DNA from: Guyanagaster necrorhizus
Lineage: Eukaryota > Basidiomycota > Agaricomycetes > Agaricales > Physalacriaceae
DNA: 64,000 nucleotides
Direction of reading: 5' to 3'
Assembly: GCF_019112545.1 (NCBI RefSeq)
Contig: NW_025064889.1
Coordinates: forward strand, 531,422 to 595,421
This document shows, one piece after another, positions 44,534 to 57,464 of the stretch. The position numbers and the translations under genes were made by a program. Below the pieces are notes generated by a model. That model was not told where the DNA came from. It did no database searches and saw nothing but the letters and a program-made list of their open reading frames with translations. Every line of letters begins with the position of its first letter. The stretch's first letter is position 1.

Positions 44534-47500
44534 CTGCTGTTGGAAGATCCTATTTGAGTTACTCGATGAGGACCCAGAAGATCAGTGGGACAAGGAAATG
44601 GAGGATGAAGAAACCATTCTCACCATCAACCTTCAATGTGAGATACACATTTGAGCAGTTCATCATGCTAACAATCTAGCTGCTAAGGCCAACAAACACA
44701 AAGAGGAGAAAACCTTTGAAGAAATGGTGCCTGAATAGACATGAGACTTCAAGGATCTATTCGAGAAGAAGAGCTTTGATGAGCTATCAAAGCCAAAGCC
44801 ATAGGATCATACCATTGAGCTAACCCTGAATGCCAATGCCAACTTAGATTGCAAAACTTATTCTCTTGGCAACAATGAGCAACAAGAACTTGACAAGTTC
44901 CTGGATGAGAACTTGTTCAGTGGATGAATTTGACCATCAAAATCTCCAATGGCCTCACCATTCTTCTTCATCAAAAAGAAGGATGGTAAGCTCTGACCAG
45001 TGCAGGATTATTAGAAGCTCAATGAGATGACAATCAAAAACTACTACTCCCTCCCATTAATCTCAGAATTGATGGACAAACTCTGAGATGCTAAATACTA
45101 CACCAAACTTGATGTTTAGTGGGGCTATAATAATGTCTATATTAAGAAGGAGGATGAATGGAAGGTGGCATTCTGGATGAACCGAGGACTATTTGAACCC
45201 ACTGTCATGTTCTTTGGGCTCACCAATTCCTCTGTGACTTTCCAGTGGATGATGAACAATATCTTTAAAGACCTCATCATCACTGGAAAGGTCACTATTT
45301 ATCTTGATGACATTCTGATTATGTTGAAAACAAAAGAAGAGCACAGAAAACTAGTACAACAAGTACTAGCTCTTATGAGAAAGCACAAATTGTTTCTCAA
45401 AGTGGAGAAATGTGAATTTGAGGTACTCAAAACTGAGTACCTCAGGGTCATTATCAGTGAAGAGAGCATCTGGATAGACCCCATCAAGGTAGTAGGGATA
45501 ACAGAGTGGCTGAAATCAACCAAGAAAAAGAAACTACAGTCATTTCTCAGATTCATGAACTTCTATTGATGCTTCATCTGAGACTACAGTAAAATCATCT
45601 GACCAATGATGCAATTAACTGGCAATGCACTCTGGACCTGAGGCTCCTCTCAACAAACTGCCTTCAACAATCTGAAATGGCAACTGGCCAAAGATGTCAT
45701 CCTTGCTATTCCCACACAGGATGAGAAGTTCCGAGTTAAAGCCAACTCCAGCAAGGATGCCATCAGAGCCATACTTTCCTAAGAGCAAGATGGAAAGTGG
45801 CATCTGGTCGCATTCCTCTCCAAAGCACTCACTATCACTGAACAAAACTATAAAATCTATGACAAAGAGCTGCTTGCCATTATGCTTGCCCTGAAGGAAT
45901 GGTGGCATTATTTGATTGGGGCCACAGAAGTTTTTGAGATCTGGACAGATCATCAGAATCTTCAATATTTCTGACAACCCTAGAAACTAAACTACTGGCA
46001 AGCTAGATGGATTACTGAACTCAGCCAATACCAGTACATGCTCCATTATAAGGCAGACACAGCAAATAAGAAGGCCAACCTCCTTAGCTAAAGAGCAGAC
46101 CATGATCAGAGGGGAGCTGATAATGAAGGAGTGATGTTATTATGGCCTGAACATTTCAGAGCTATGATAATGCCAACAGAGGAGGAAATTCATGAGCACA
46201 TCAAAAGTGTGATATAAGACAACTGCAAATAGGACCAGCAAGTGGCCCCATCTCTCAACTATGAGCAAGAGATGATGAAGGATGAGAGACTAATTTGCTA
46301 TAATGGGTGAATCTATATTCTCTGAGATCAAGGATTATGCAGTGAGATCATTGCAACCTGCTATGACCATGCAACTGCCAGTCACTCTGGAATTGCCAAA
46401 ACTAAGGAATTGGTACTATGAGAGTACTGGTGGCCTAAGATGGGCAATGACATCATTGCATATGTCAAAGCATGCAAAGTCTGCCAATGAGGCAAATCAT
46501 CAACACAGGCTCAAGCTGCACCACTCCACCCGAATGAGGTTCCATCATCACTATAGACTTATATCTCAGTTGATATGATCACCAGACTCCTAGACTGTAA
46601 TGGCTATGATGCAATCATTGTCATAGTTGACTGATTCTCAAAGGCAATGATCTCAATCACCTGTTCAACAGAGTTGACCTCTGAGAGGTGGACAAAGATC
46701 CTATGCAATGAGGTTTATGCTAAATATGGTATGCCTTAAGTCATTATTTCTGATAGGGGACCTCAATTTGTCTCCAAATTCTTAGATGACCTCTATCATC
46801 TCCTAAATATCAAAAGGAACATGTCAACTGCATATCACCCTCAAACCAATGGCCAAACAGAATGAGTGAATCAAGAGGTGGAAAAGTACCTTCACCTCTT
46901 CATAAACTACTGACAGGATGACTGGATAGAATGGCTGGCTCTAGCTACCTTTCAACATAACAACTGGGTCCACTCTGTGACAGGAAAGACACCATTCTTT
47001 GTCAATCATAGACAACACTCAAACATCACCCAGACTGAATGGCACCATACCACAACTCCTGCATCCATGGACTCTGCCACTATCATGGCAAAGATCCACT
47101 CTAAAACCAAAACTGCTCTCAAATGAGTGGCAGCTGCAATGACACAGTAGTATGACAAACACTGCTGTACTGTGCACATATACTCCAACAGTGATAAGAT
47201 CTGGCTCAATACAACCAACCTTCACCTCTCTCATCTAAAGCACAAGTTAGCCAACAAGCACACTGGCTCTTTCCTAATACTCTCTGAAGTTGGGGCTGAC
47301 ACTTATAAGCTGTGACTCTCTCTAACTTGAAAGATACATAATGTCTTTAATGAGACATTATTAACTCCATACATTGCATCAGCATTCCCTAACTAAAAAC
47401 AACCTCCACCTCCACCCTCTGATCTTATTGATGATGAAGAATACTACAAAGTCGATCAGATTCTCAACCACAAACTATGAAAAATCAGAGCAAAAGAGGG

Positions 47501-47630
47501 TCACACAATAACTACCATTGATTGTCTGGTCAGCTGAAGGAGTTATGGACTGGAATCCAACCAATAGGTCAATAAAAAGCTAATGAAGGCTGACAATGCT
47601 ATACAGGACTATGAATTATCTCTAAATTAA
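44534..47630 (+). pseudogene. Decayed pol of element E, second part (RT to chromodomain)
   Basis: RT with SPFFFIKKKDGKL, FFGLTNSSVTFQWMMNNIF and an intact catalytic YLDDILIM in the open stretch 45165-45569. RNase H ([20 protein letters not shown]), integrase ([28 protein letters not shown]) and chromodomain-like end (DLIDDEEYYKVDQILNHKL, then YELSLN and stop at 47628-47630). Numerous stops lie in the rest. The C terminus YELSLN equals that of element A, so E is an older member of the A family. Confidence 0.85.
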
Positions 47631-47663
47631 GCTATCAGGATGATGGTCTTAAGGAGGGGGTAA

Positions 47664-48125
47664 TGTTATGATTTTTCCATTTCTTTCATGAATTAATCCC
47701 TATTTATGCTTAGTCAGAGTGCTAGAATGAGTGCTTAGAACTGTGGGAACAAAGCTTAATCATTACAACTAGCCAAGTCAATCATTGTCTTTCGATGCAA
47801 CAGCATTGTCTGATGACACACAATAATTCTTTTATGTATGATAATGATGCCCTAAGACAATGGGCATAATGGACTCAGAAATACATAATAGTTGACAGAT
47901 ATTATTAGCACATTCTGTACAGTATTTAAGATGGCTCACTCTCACTGGTAATCTCCAGCTTTGAGCTAAAGTTTATTCATCTCATTCTACTCTCAAGCCA
48001 ATTCTTCAAGACCTTGTGACACACCACTCTGATTACACATCAGTGGACTTGATCATTTTACCTAAAGTGCAAGGTAGCAGTCACTTATCACATGTAATTG
48101 GTCCACATGATGCTTGAGTCTAACA
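47664..48125 (+). repeat. 3' LTR of element E
   Basis: 462 bp, TGTTATGATT...GTCTAACA, followed by CTGCA (48126-48130). Contains TATTTAAG, then 26 nt, then AGCTTTGAGCTAA (47957-47969). It pairs with the inverted LTR 51210-51671 of equal length. Preceded by the polypurine stretch AAGGAGGGGGTAA. Confidence 0.88.
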
Positions 48126-49177
48126 CTGCACTCTTGGCTGGCTAGTGATCTTCAAAACTGAAGAACTTGTATTCTGATGCTGAAACCCTTATAGTTTGAA
48201 ACCTAAATTAATTCAAAACCCAAAATACAGTTATTATTCCAATCCAATCCTCTCTAAGTGACAAAGCAACTTAAATAAATCACTAAGTCGAAGCAGAATT
48301 CAAAATCCATTGTCCCAGGGACCAGCTACAGTGGGCTAGAAGGCCTGAATGCGGGGGTGGATCGCTTGCTTGCTATTTCCCCCCTATTCTCTTGTTTTAT
48401 ACACCAACAACAGGTACAGAATCTATAAATAAAGCATTCAAAATAATATTTCTCCTGTTTAAAGCAGAATCATGCCATTATTTCAGAATGGCAGCACTCC
48501 TGGACTCCCCTAGGCTTGCCCAGACCTGCCTGGTCACTGCACAGCTTTATTTTAAGTCTACAGAGACTGTGGATACCTAACTCCTTTCTGTCTACTCAAA
48601 GTTTTAATCTTCTGAGTTATTCTTAGTAGCTCGATCAATCAGACCCAGTCAGGTCCAGTCAACCAGTCCTATCCACTCTATTCCTCTCAATTCTAAGTCT
48701 CTTAGATTATCTGATACCTAAAAAATTTGAACTTAGGCATTTGAGTCAAAACTCACAGTGCTAGCCACAGATTATTGGGTCTCTCTTTTTACTGCTCCTA
48801 GATGATGCTATCTCTACTCAATACTCCACAACTGGCTATGGTATTATATCCGTAGCTGTCTTAGAATATACTTGTCTTAGTGGCATGTAGAATTGGCCCT
48901 ATTTGAGGTACCATTTCTAAGTCCAACTTGGACTTAGTATTTTCTAAGGTGTGGTGCAGAACTTTTCTAAGTTCAAACCTGACTTGGAATTTTTATTCTT
49001 AGGCCATATTATTTTTACAAAGTCCAATTTGGACTTAGTATTGGTGACTAGCATGACTATCAGCTTGGAGCCTCAGCCATAGTCCTCTACTGGCTAATGA
49101 TCCTCAGTTACTAGCATATTCTAGTGTGTTATGCAGAATTTGCAAATTATAGAGCTGAACATGTAGCCTGCATATCA
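48126..49177 (-). mobile_element. Element X, copy 2, left piece (inverted)
   Basis: Reverse complement of 39166 to about 40220, nearly identical over 1 kb. It adjoins the LTR of E through the CTGCA duplication, showing that E was inserted into this X copy. Its outer end CATATCA at 49177 adjoins CTGG and the gag of element E. Confidence 0.8.
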
Positions 49178-51209
49178 CTGGGTTGCTGTGGAGCCAGATG
49201 AGAGTGCCGAGTGGGAAAATGTGCTTCAGATAGATGAGGCCATGTACATGGCTCATTTCAGAGTGACCAGTGGTGACCATGGCATTAGTCATATGGCTTT
49301 CAGCATCTGGTAAGCCAATGGTTGTTGAAGCTGGTCTTCAGGATGCTTCTTGTTATATTGTATTGCAGTGTAGTCAGTAGCTGCATATCTCAGGATTTCT
49401 GTCTTTTCATTAGTCAAGGAATGTAGATATAATTGTCCAATCTGTGATGCTATTCAGGTAGTATCATGCTATAAAAAGTTCACCTCTTGCAGATAAAATT
49501 CCTAGTATTCTTCAATCCTCACCTCCTGTATTGCCCATTCCAGCTCTTCTTTGTCTGTATCCTCCTGTAGTATATAGGTGAGTTCCTCTCTCACACAAGG
49601 TGGATTGCTACTTTCAGTTTCTTTCCCCTCATACTTGTTGCTCTCCCCTTCTGTGAGAAGAGAAGTGGTGGACAGATCATAAAAACTCTCCACACCCTCT
49701 TGTAGTCATGCTGTTGACCCACTGTCCTGGCTGGATACTGGATCCAGCCATGGGGCCTGAAAAGTCAGAGGCATTGAGGTAGGTGGAAGCTGGCTGACTT
49801 TTGATATCAGAGTCATACTGGTTTTCTCCTGTCATTCTCACTGCCTCCACTCACTTGCAATAGAGCTGGACATTTCTTCTGTATCTGTCATTGAGGAGCT
49901 GCCTGACCATCTGACTCCCAAGGAACTCTCAGAGTGCTCAAGCAGAGACATGAGCAGTCCTTAGTACTTGTAATCTATAGTGCCTGAGGATGGACTTGTC
50001 ATCACTGAATGTAGTATTAGTGCTAGAGGTTCTTTGGAAAGGAGGATATTGTGAGATTGGAGAGTGCTGGGAAGACTTGACAGTCCTTCCTTCTGCTGCA
50101 AGGGTTTTGTTTCACCAGTGGGCTTCATCCCATGGGTCAGACTTGATACTGGGTTCTCAGAATACAGGGGTTGAGAGAGACTGGTCAGCATAGACTGATA
50201 TAAGTACAGATGTGATCTCAGGCTGGATTTTATACCAGTTGGAGATATTAGCCCTTTCCAGTCAAGCCCTTTCAATGGCTCACTGCCCCTCTCTGTGCTC
50301 TCTGTCATACTCAGTGGCCTCTCTCCTCTGCCTTCTGCTTTTGAGAATGTGCTCCTCAAGCTTGCTGCAAACTAGCTGCAGTGCATCTGGCTGCCTTTGC
50401 TTTTTCTGTCAGAGGGCTTCATCATAATTGAAGGGGATGTTAAGGTCCCAGGCAGGAAAGAGCCAATATATGATTTTATTCCTATTTTCTTGGATTTGTC
50501 ACTTATCATCAAGCCAGTCTGAGGGAGACCTCCCCAGCCCACTGCTTGTTCCAACCAAATAGTGGCTGGCAGAGGTGAGGCTGTGAGACTGGTCTTGAGA
50601 TGTCATGCAGCAGGGTCTTATAGCCATCCAAGCAGAACTGAGGGAGTCTCTGGCATGGTTACCAATCCCAGGAGTTCAAGAGGTTCTGGAAGGGTCAGAG
50701 GAGGGAGACTGCTGAAAGAAGTTGCCTAGGATGTTTTTGTCCTTATAATTGGAGACAGGGGTTTGCTGCCAGGGATTTCAGAATCCTATGAGGTGAGTGT
50801 TGCTGTTTCTGCTGCTTGGTCAGGGAGAGTATCTGTGTCTTTCTTCTTCTTGAACATCCCCTTGAGCCATACCACTAGGCCTAGCTTCAGGTAAGAGGCT
50901 TGTCAGAGACTGGTGGGATATTCATCAGGATTCAGGGATGTCATGGAGTGGGAGGTCTGGAGTTACATTTTGTAGAATATGTTGGATGTGTTAAAACTCA
51001 TTATAATATCTGATTGCTCAGGCAGTGATTGAATGGTGTCTCTGGCACAGCTGGATGATCACCAACAATCCTAATAATGTTCCAATGATGGAAGAGAGGA
51101 GTTCAAAGAACTCTCAGTCAGAATTTAGGTCTGATGTGTTGATAGAGAGCATTCAGTTTTCTCTGCACTAATATACATGAGAAAAGGGAAGAGGAAGCTT
51201 TGAGCTAAT
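49178..51209 (-). pseudogene. Decayed membrane ORF and gag 5' half of element E (inverted)
   Basis: Minus-strand gag N-terminal region. Near 50.4-50.5 kb it reads IYWLFPAWDLNIPFNYDEAL, matching element A; at 49502-49693 it has an acidic helix (EELTYILQEDTDKEELEWAI). It ends at 49178 in the same part of gag at which 40585 begins. The self-priming site is at 51196-51208. A decayed hydrophobic leader ORF lies around 51.0-51.15 kb. CG-poor with many stops. Confidence 0.7.
51196..51208 (-). other. Self-priming primer-binding site of element E
   Basis: Minus strand TTAGCTCAAAGCT, 1 nt inside the LTR. Perfect complement of AGCTTTGAGCTAA in the 3' LTR (47957-47969). The adjacent 5' LTR has AGCTTCAAGCTAA instead, so the ancestral form was probably AGCTTCGAGCTAA, identical to element A. 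Confidence 0.75.
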
Positions 51210-51671
51210 TGTTAGACTCAAGTGTCACATGAACCAATTACACATGATAAGTGACCACTACCTCACACTTTAGATAAAATGATCAAGTCCACTGATATGT
51301 AATCAGAGCAGTATGTCACAAGGCCTTAAAGAATTGGCTCAAGGGTAGAATGAGATGAATAAACTTTAGCTTGAAGCTGGGGATTACCAGTGAGAGCAAG
51401 CCATCTTAAATACTATACAGAATGTGCTAATAATACCTGTCAACTATTATGTGTTTCTGAGTCCATTGTGCCTATTGTTCTAGAGCATCATTACCATACA
51501 TAAAAGGATTATTATATGTCATCAGACAATGCTGTTGCATTGAAAGACAATGACTGACTTGGCTAGTTGTGATGACTAAGCTTTGTCCCCATGGTCCTAA
51601 GCACTCATTCTAGCATCCTGACTAAGCATAAATAGGAGTTAATTTATAAAAGAAATGGAAAAATCATTATA
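51210..51671 (-). repeat. 5' LTR of element E (inverted relative to its 3' LTR)
   Basis: 462 bp, begins TGTTAGAC and ends AAAAATCATTATA (degraded ATAACA). Followed by TGCAG (51672-51676), the partner of CTGCA at 48126-48130 in opposite orientation. Confidence 0.85.
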
Positions 51672-52039
51672 TGCAGCTAGTCAAGCCTAAGTGCTTGATA
51701 GACTTAGTATTTAGGTTTCAGAGTTCATTGGGTTTCAGAATATTCTAAGTTGATTTAGAGCACAACTTGGCATTGATCCTAAGTCCTAATTATACTTAAA
51801 CATTGCTATAAACTACTCTCATGAGTATTGCATCTTTGAAAGCAAGATAGAGTTGAATAACTGTCTTTATTGACTGTTTCTTTGATTTTACTTAAGACTG
51901 TAAGAGTGCTTCTATTGTACTTGAAACAACTGACCTCAACTGTATTTGGTGATTGTGTATTGAGTGGTCAGATGTTGGTGTTTGAGAGTTCATTTCTCAT
52001 TCACCTCTCTTAGTCACTTAGCTATTACCAAGCACATCA
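51672..52039 (+). mobile_element. Element X, copy 2, right piece
   Basis: Matches 40210-40580 with few differences and ends AAGCACATCA. It completes the X copy into which E inserted. Confidence 0.8.
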
Positions 52040-53883
52040 ACAGTTGAAGCACTTTCCTTCTTTCTTCATTTGATCAATATCCATTGGTTTTCTAGTTCTG
52101 ATGTAGGTTATGTCAGTTCTGGTTTTCTGTGTGATATAAGAGGATGTCATGCTAGACTTGAGGGTGATTCTGCTGCTGAATTTACTATTAGATGATAAAC
52201 TGAGCTTCTTGTTGGATTGAATTCTAGCATTTATAGCCTTTTATCAGAGCTGCTCTTTGTTCATTTCAGTAATCCAATCCTTTCATGTATTGTACTCCTT
52301 TGGAATGTTAGTGCCTATATTGGAGATCATCTTTATATATGATGAGAGAATGCCAAGCTTGAGGTACTCAACCATCCTTCTATTGTCATCAGTGCTCTCC
52401 CACACTCTGGCTAGCATTTCTAACCTCTTCAACTTGTCAAAATACTTGCTTGCAACTTTGTTGCTGACTATTTATAGCTCCTTCATCTTGTTTTTATGTA
52501 CTTCCTGGATGGCTGAATTGATGAATTTGTCACATACCATCTGCTTAAAGATGAGTCAGGATGAGAATTGGTGGTGCTGCTAGATAGAAGAGTAGAATGT
52601 GAGTGAAATGAGAGTCTATCATTGCTTGGCTTTGCTCTCAAAGTAAGAGGCTGTGAAGGCCACCTTGTTCATGTTGGTTCTGAGGTAAATGATGTATACC
52701 TTGAAATATTGTTTACAATTGATCAGAAATTGATCAATATTGTCAGATGTGCCTTTAAAGGGGCATGGTGTGTGAAGTAAATCAGGCTTGCACTGTAAGA
52801 TGGCAGTGTTTTAGGGTAATGCCCCTATAGAGTTTGGGTATTTGTTGAATAGCAGGCAGTGCCATTCAGTCAGAGGTCCTGAGAAGAAGTAGAGAGACTT
52901 GTCATCAGCTATGAGACTCTCTTGTGGGGCAGCTTTCTTTCATATGATCACTTCATTCTTAATAGTAAACTCTAGTTAAACAGCTTCTGGATCATCTTTA
53001 ATCAGTTCCTTTCCTGTCCCACTTCTCTCAGTCTCATTAAGTAGTAGCTGTCCACTGAGTAACCAGCTTCCTTTGCCAGTCTATGGATTTTTGAGGCTGG
53101 TGGTCTAAGTGGTTGGCTGGAGTTGTAGCTGAGAGAGCCAAGTTGCTAAGATCTAGACTGATAGTATAGAGTATGAATAGCAGCTTCAGCTTGATCAAAC
53201 TGATGGGATCATATAGATGGCTCATTTCAGGATTGTGATCAGTGTCTATGGCATTGATTGTATATCAAACTTCAACTTGTATATTAGCAAGTCAGCAAGT
53301 TGATCTTCAGAGTGCCTTCTGTTGTAGATGTTGATTGTGTGTTTTGTAGCAGAATACTGTAAAATTTTCCACTGTTCCAATAGTTCAGCATTAATATATA
53401 GTTGTCTCATATGAGATATGAGCCATTTGGCATCACACTATAAAAATATTACCTCTTTCTCATAGAGATCCTGGTATTCCTCCACTCAGTTTCTCTGTAT
53501 CTCTTTTTTCAGAGCTTCTTCATTGGTATCTTTCTTAGCATACTTCATGAATTTTTTCACTCTAAAAGGGTCTTCATCCTCAATCTTGGTGTCCTCACTC
53601 ATTTCCTCCTTATCTTCCTTAAGGAGAGAAGAGATCAGCTGGTCAAAGATGTTCCTCTTGACCAGTTAAATGGTCACTGGGGAGCTGTCTGTCATTTCAA
53701 GTGCTGGGCCCTACCTTATTATTGTCAATATTCTGGATAACTGGTCAAAGGGTATTGCCAAGATTGAGATGATAGTAAGTGCCTCCACATGCTTGCACTG
53801 CCTTCAGTTCCTCATTATAGATTCTGAAGTTTGCATAGAACTCCAGATTGAGGAATTGTCAAGCAACCCTTCTTCCGAGAAAC
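52040..53883 (-). pseudogene. Decayed gag piece K
   Basis: Minus-strand gag of the A/E type, cut at both ends. At 52040-52060 it begins inside the zinc knuckle (KCFNC, downstream half missing because X lies there). Then come Thr/Ser linker, capsid-like remnants near 52.3-52.8 kb (for example KGTSDNIDQFLINCKQYFK) and N-terminal acidic gag to 53.8 kb. The right end is cut by element B at 53884. Stops throughout, CG-poor. Owner element unknown: its LTRs and pol are not in the window. Confidence 0.65.
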
Positions 53884-54410
53884 TGTTATGATTTTTCCTA
53901 TTTCTCTTCTATTTTCTTTTCTTTTTCCTCAGAAATGACCCCTATCTTTGCTTAGTCAGAGTGCTTAGGCCAGTGCTTATGACCATGGGAACGCTTAGCT
54001 CAGCAGCCCAAGTCGGTCATTCTCCTGTCGCACTGCTATGTGCTGTGAAGGGAGAGACAATACCTCTTTTGTCCTCAAATTGCAGTGCACAACCACAGCT
54101 CCACAGCAAGACAACAGCTTTTGTGGAGAGCCTGGCAATGATAGGGGGAATAGCTCTACAGCAGACAATATCTTTTGTGAACAGTTATTTATAACACGAT
54201 AACAGAACAGTATTTAAGTAGCATAGTTCTCGCTGTAACATCCCAGTCTTGAACTAAAGTTTTACTTCACCATCTTATCTCAAGCAAACTGCAATGCCTT
54301 GACAACACAATGCTAGTCACACACAAGTGAACTCAGTTGGACATACCCAAAGTACGAGGTACTGAACTGTTTATCACATGTCTCTAGTCATGCGGAATTT
54401 GGGCTTAACA
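53884..54410 (+). repeat. 5' LTR of element B
   Basis: 527 bp, TGTTATGATT...GGGCTTAACA. Promoter box GTATTTAAG near 54210, then 26 nt, then AGTCTTGAACTAA (54245-54257). Same family as the LTRs of F. Confidence 0.9.
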
Positions 54411-54411
54411 A

Positions 54412-54424
54412 TTAGTTTGAGACT
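54412..54424 (+). other. Self-priming primer-binding site of element B
   Basis: TTAGTTTGAGACT. Its complement AGTCTCAAACTAA differs from the LTR 13-mer AGTCTTGAACTAA only as CA versus TG, which a decayed CG (AGTCTCGAACTAA) explains. Spacer to the LTR is 1 nt. Confidence 0.75.
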
Positions 54425-54466
54425 TCTCACTTCCTTTTCTCAAGCCTATTTGTGCTGAGAAACTGA

Positions 54467-54718
54467 ATGCCCCCTGCTCTAAATCCATCTGATCCAAACT
54501 TTACACATGAGTTCTTTGAACTCTTAGCCTCTATCATTGGAACCTTGATCGGTTTGTTGGTGATCATACAGCTGTGCTGTGGATGCCAATCCATTATCAT
54601 CTGGGCCATTTGACACTATCAAGAATTTCAGCGCATCCGTACAATCCTTCAAAATGTCACATCAGACCTCCCCTTCCACAACATCCCTGCCTCTGTCCGA
54701 AACTCCATCTGACACCCC
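54467..54718 (+). pseudogene. Small membrane-segment ORF of element B (one internal stop)
   Basis: Starts MPPALNPSDPNFTHEFFELL, with a hydrophobic run ASIIGTLIGLLVIIQLC. It has a TGA at 54611-54613 where element A has Arg (WIVRHYQ), then continues HYQEFQRIRTILQNVTSDLP. The length, position and residues match the ORF at 28445-28119. Function unknown. Confidence 0.6.
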
Positions 54719-56240
54719 GAAGAAACAGAAGACGAGCCTGAGAGCTCAACTCAAAGGCATTCTAGGAAAGAAGAGGAGCAGCACCAGCAGCACGAGTATC
54801 CCCCAAGACCCCTGTCGGCAGTCATCCGAGACCCTGGAAACCCTTGGGCTACAGGGTTTCAACGATCCCAATCCAACACCCCCGTCCCCTCCCCCGAGTG
54901 CAGCATCACAACGTCAAAAACAACTGTCACCCAGTCTGGAATTGGGCGCCAGGCTAGAGACTCTCTGGATGCCATTTGGGTGGCTCCAGCAGCCAGAAGT
55001 ACCACAAGGAGCAGCAGAAGGGAAACAAGGGTCAGTAGCCCTGACCCTTTCTTTGATGACACCAACAGAAACGAGGTCCGATACTGGCAAGCAGCATCAA
55101 GAGCTGCCAGCAGACTTGAACGAGGAGAGGCAACCCACCTACCAAGAGGTGGTCCAGTGGTATCAAACCCAATACAGCTGACTCCTCACTCCCTTGCCAA
55201 TTACCTCGATACTGCAGTCAGCACTTCCGACCCTCCATTCTGGGAACCGGCCACTCCTGTCAGTGAGTCCAACCTCTGGACCGGACCAGCCAGAACTGTC
55301 CATGCCAACGACTACTACTGCAGGGAGCCGACACTTCTCGACGATGACCACCCGTTATCATATGGGACAGACACCATCACCAAAACTGATGATATCCCTA
55401 TCCAGGGAGATAGGATATCGTCGGACCTTGGATCCATCAGCGGCAACGACGAACATATTGACCCCACCAGGAACCTCAAAAGGGTCCTCGATGGGCTAAT
55501 TGCCACCCTCTTCCTTCGCCCCCGCTTCTACAGAAACTTCCGCCAGTATCGCCAAGCAGTGGCACCGACAGCAGAAGGAGAAGAGGAGCAGCCTGACCGG
55601 GAGCTTACTCCTTGACCCAGACCCGATGATGCCGAGTCAAGTACTCAGCCCCAGCCTATCTGACCTGGAAACCTTCGGCCAGCAAGGCAGTTCCCTCCTC
55701 AAGGAGACCACCGACAAGGGGGCCAAAGGGGACAATGAGGCCGAGGAGGAGAACCAAGGAGGCCGAGTAGTGGACCCCATCCTTGAGTGGGGAAGCATCG
55801 TCAGTATAACCACATGCTGAGAACAGGAGAAGAAACGACGAGAACGAGAGGTGTGAGAAGAGGAGTTTATCCGGTTATACCAGGAACAGGTAGCCGAATT
55901 ATGGAGGGACGATCACTGGCTACGATCATCCCTGGGGAGAAGGTACACCACTGCTGATCCTGTTGAGAAGGAGGAAATTTTACAGTATGCCGCGACAGAG
56001 TGGGCTATTTTTAATTTCAATCAGCGCTTCTTACATTATCAGATGATGGTGATGCCACCATACTGACCAAGGTTCAGCAAGCGAGAGGCACCAATGCCAT
56101 AGATGCCAAGTGTAATGCCACCCAAATCGGCAAACACGGCATCCTCAATCTGAACGGCAACATCAAGGTACTCGCTCACCATATCAGCCATTCGCAGCAT
56201 GGCATCTCGGCTTACCTGGTCCTATGCGCAGCCGAGAATT
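54654..56240 (+). pseudogene. Gag N-terminal region of element B
   Basis: First part MSHQTSPSTTSLPLSE, LKGILGKKRSSTSS (open to 55181), overlapping a second open frame 54980-55615 (FFDDTNRNEVRYW ... FLRPRFYRNFRQYRQ), then a third from 55500. The order matches element A and F, so the region must be read in more than one frame or has suffered indels. Followed by ELWRDDHWLRSSLGRRY and EEILQYAATEWAIFNFNQRF, matching EKVLQYAATEYAWREYGQRH of A. Confidence 0.6.
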
Positions 56241-57464
56241 TACCACCCAAATCCCTGGACCGGTACAGGAAGCTGACTATTGGAGAGACAGCCACCACCT
56301 GACGAGACAACCGGATCAGCACTGACCGACGAAAAGAAGGATGACCCCGAGGCCACAGCACAGAGGTGGACGATCAAAGATGGCCGGATCGTCAAGAAGA
56401 AAGGGCCGCCAGCTCCAAGGAGCCCCATCGCCAATGATGGCTCCTTGCATTCCTTTCCAGGGCCCCCGATGGATTGGGCAGGTCCTCCTGACAGAGAGCT
56501 CCTGAATCTGATGTCGCCTCTTGATCCGAAGGCGCATATACTAAATGTTGGACCGACACTTGGGTGGGAGCCCCTTCCTTTTAAAGGGGCCTCAGACAAT
56601 ATTGACTGCTTCCTCATGGACTGTGACCAATATTTCCAGGTTTTTGCCTCGTACTTTCTTCACGACATGTACAAGGTAAACTATGCCACCACCTACTTTG
56701 AAGACAAAGCAAAAGTATGGTGGGTACTCCTAGCCCCCAACTTTTGGTCGATCACTTGACAACACAATCGGTATCCAGCCTGGCAGGTACTAAAGCAGAT
56801 GATTCGTGACAAATTCATGGATTCCACTGTATGAGAAGTCCACAAATCAAAGATGAAGGAGTACAAGATGGGTGACAAAGCGGCACCCGATTACTTCGAC
56901 GAACTGGAATGACTCAGAAAACTCGCCGAGATCTGGGAGGACATAGCCGACTCGGGACACATGGTTGAGTACATGAAGCGGGGAGTACCACCACATTACC
57001 TCAAGACCATTTCAGATCTCGGCCATAGTGTGCTGGTTGGCTATGACAATTGGAAGGCATGAATCATCCTGATGTGGCAAGAATGACAGTGGCAGAAGGC
57101 AGAAGCGACAAACCTGTGAGACCAGCACAGGTATCAGGGACAGGGCTTGAAGCCCTCCACCTCTCACATGACCACATCCACCAGGCCCAGCGGCTCTGCC
57201 CCAACTTCCAAGAACGACGGGAAGCAAACTGGTAAGGGTCCAAGTACCAGAATGGGCAAGCAGATCGATGTGGATTGCCTCAAGAAGGAGGGGAAGTGCT
57301 TTAATTGTGGCCAACCAGGCCACATGGCGCGGAACTACCCAGAAAAAAAGAACAAACACACATGGGAGGATATCAGGGCATGGATCATGGAGTTGACAAA
57401 AGAAGCACAAGACCTCAGGGAAGATGACAAATCTGAGGAGGTAAAAGACAGGGCTGAGCAGTAA
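56241..57464 (+). pseudogene. Gag capsid/nucleocapsid region of element B
   Basis: Reads NPWTGTGS just upstream, then RQPPPDETTGSALTDEKKDD, SPIANDGSLHSFPGPP, FKGASDNIDCFLMDCDQYFQ, YFEDKAKVWWVLLAPNF. It has a Ser/Thr-rich linker and a zinc knuckle CFNCGQPGHMARNY, whose last Cys is changed to Tyr, near 57300-57340. At least five stops interrupt the frame (for example TGA at 56758). Ends AEQ-TAA at 57462-57464 with pol in the -1 frame. Confidence 0.82.
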
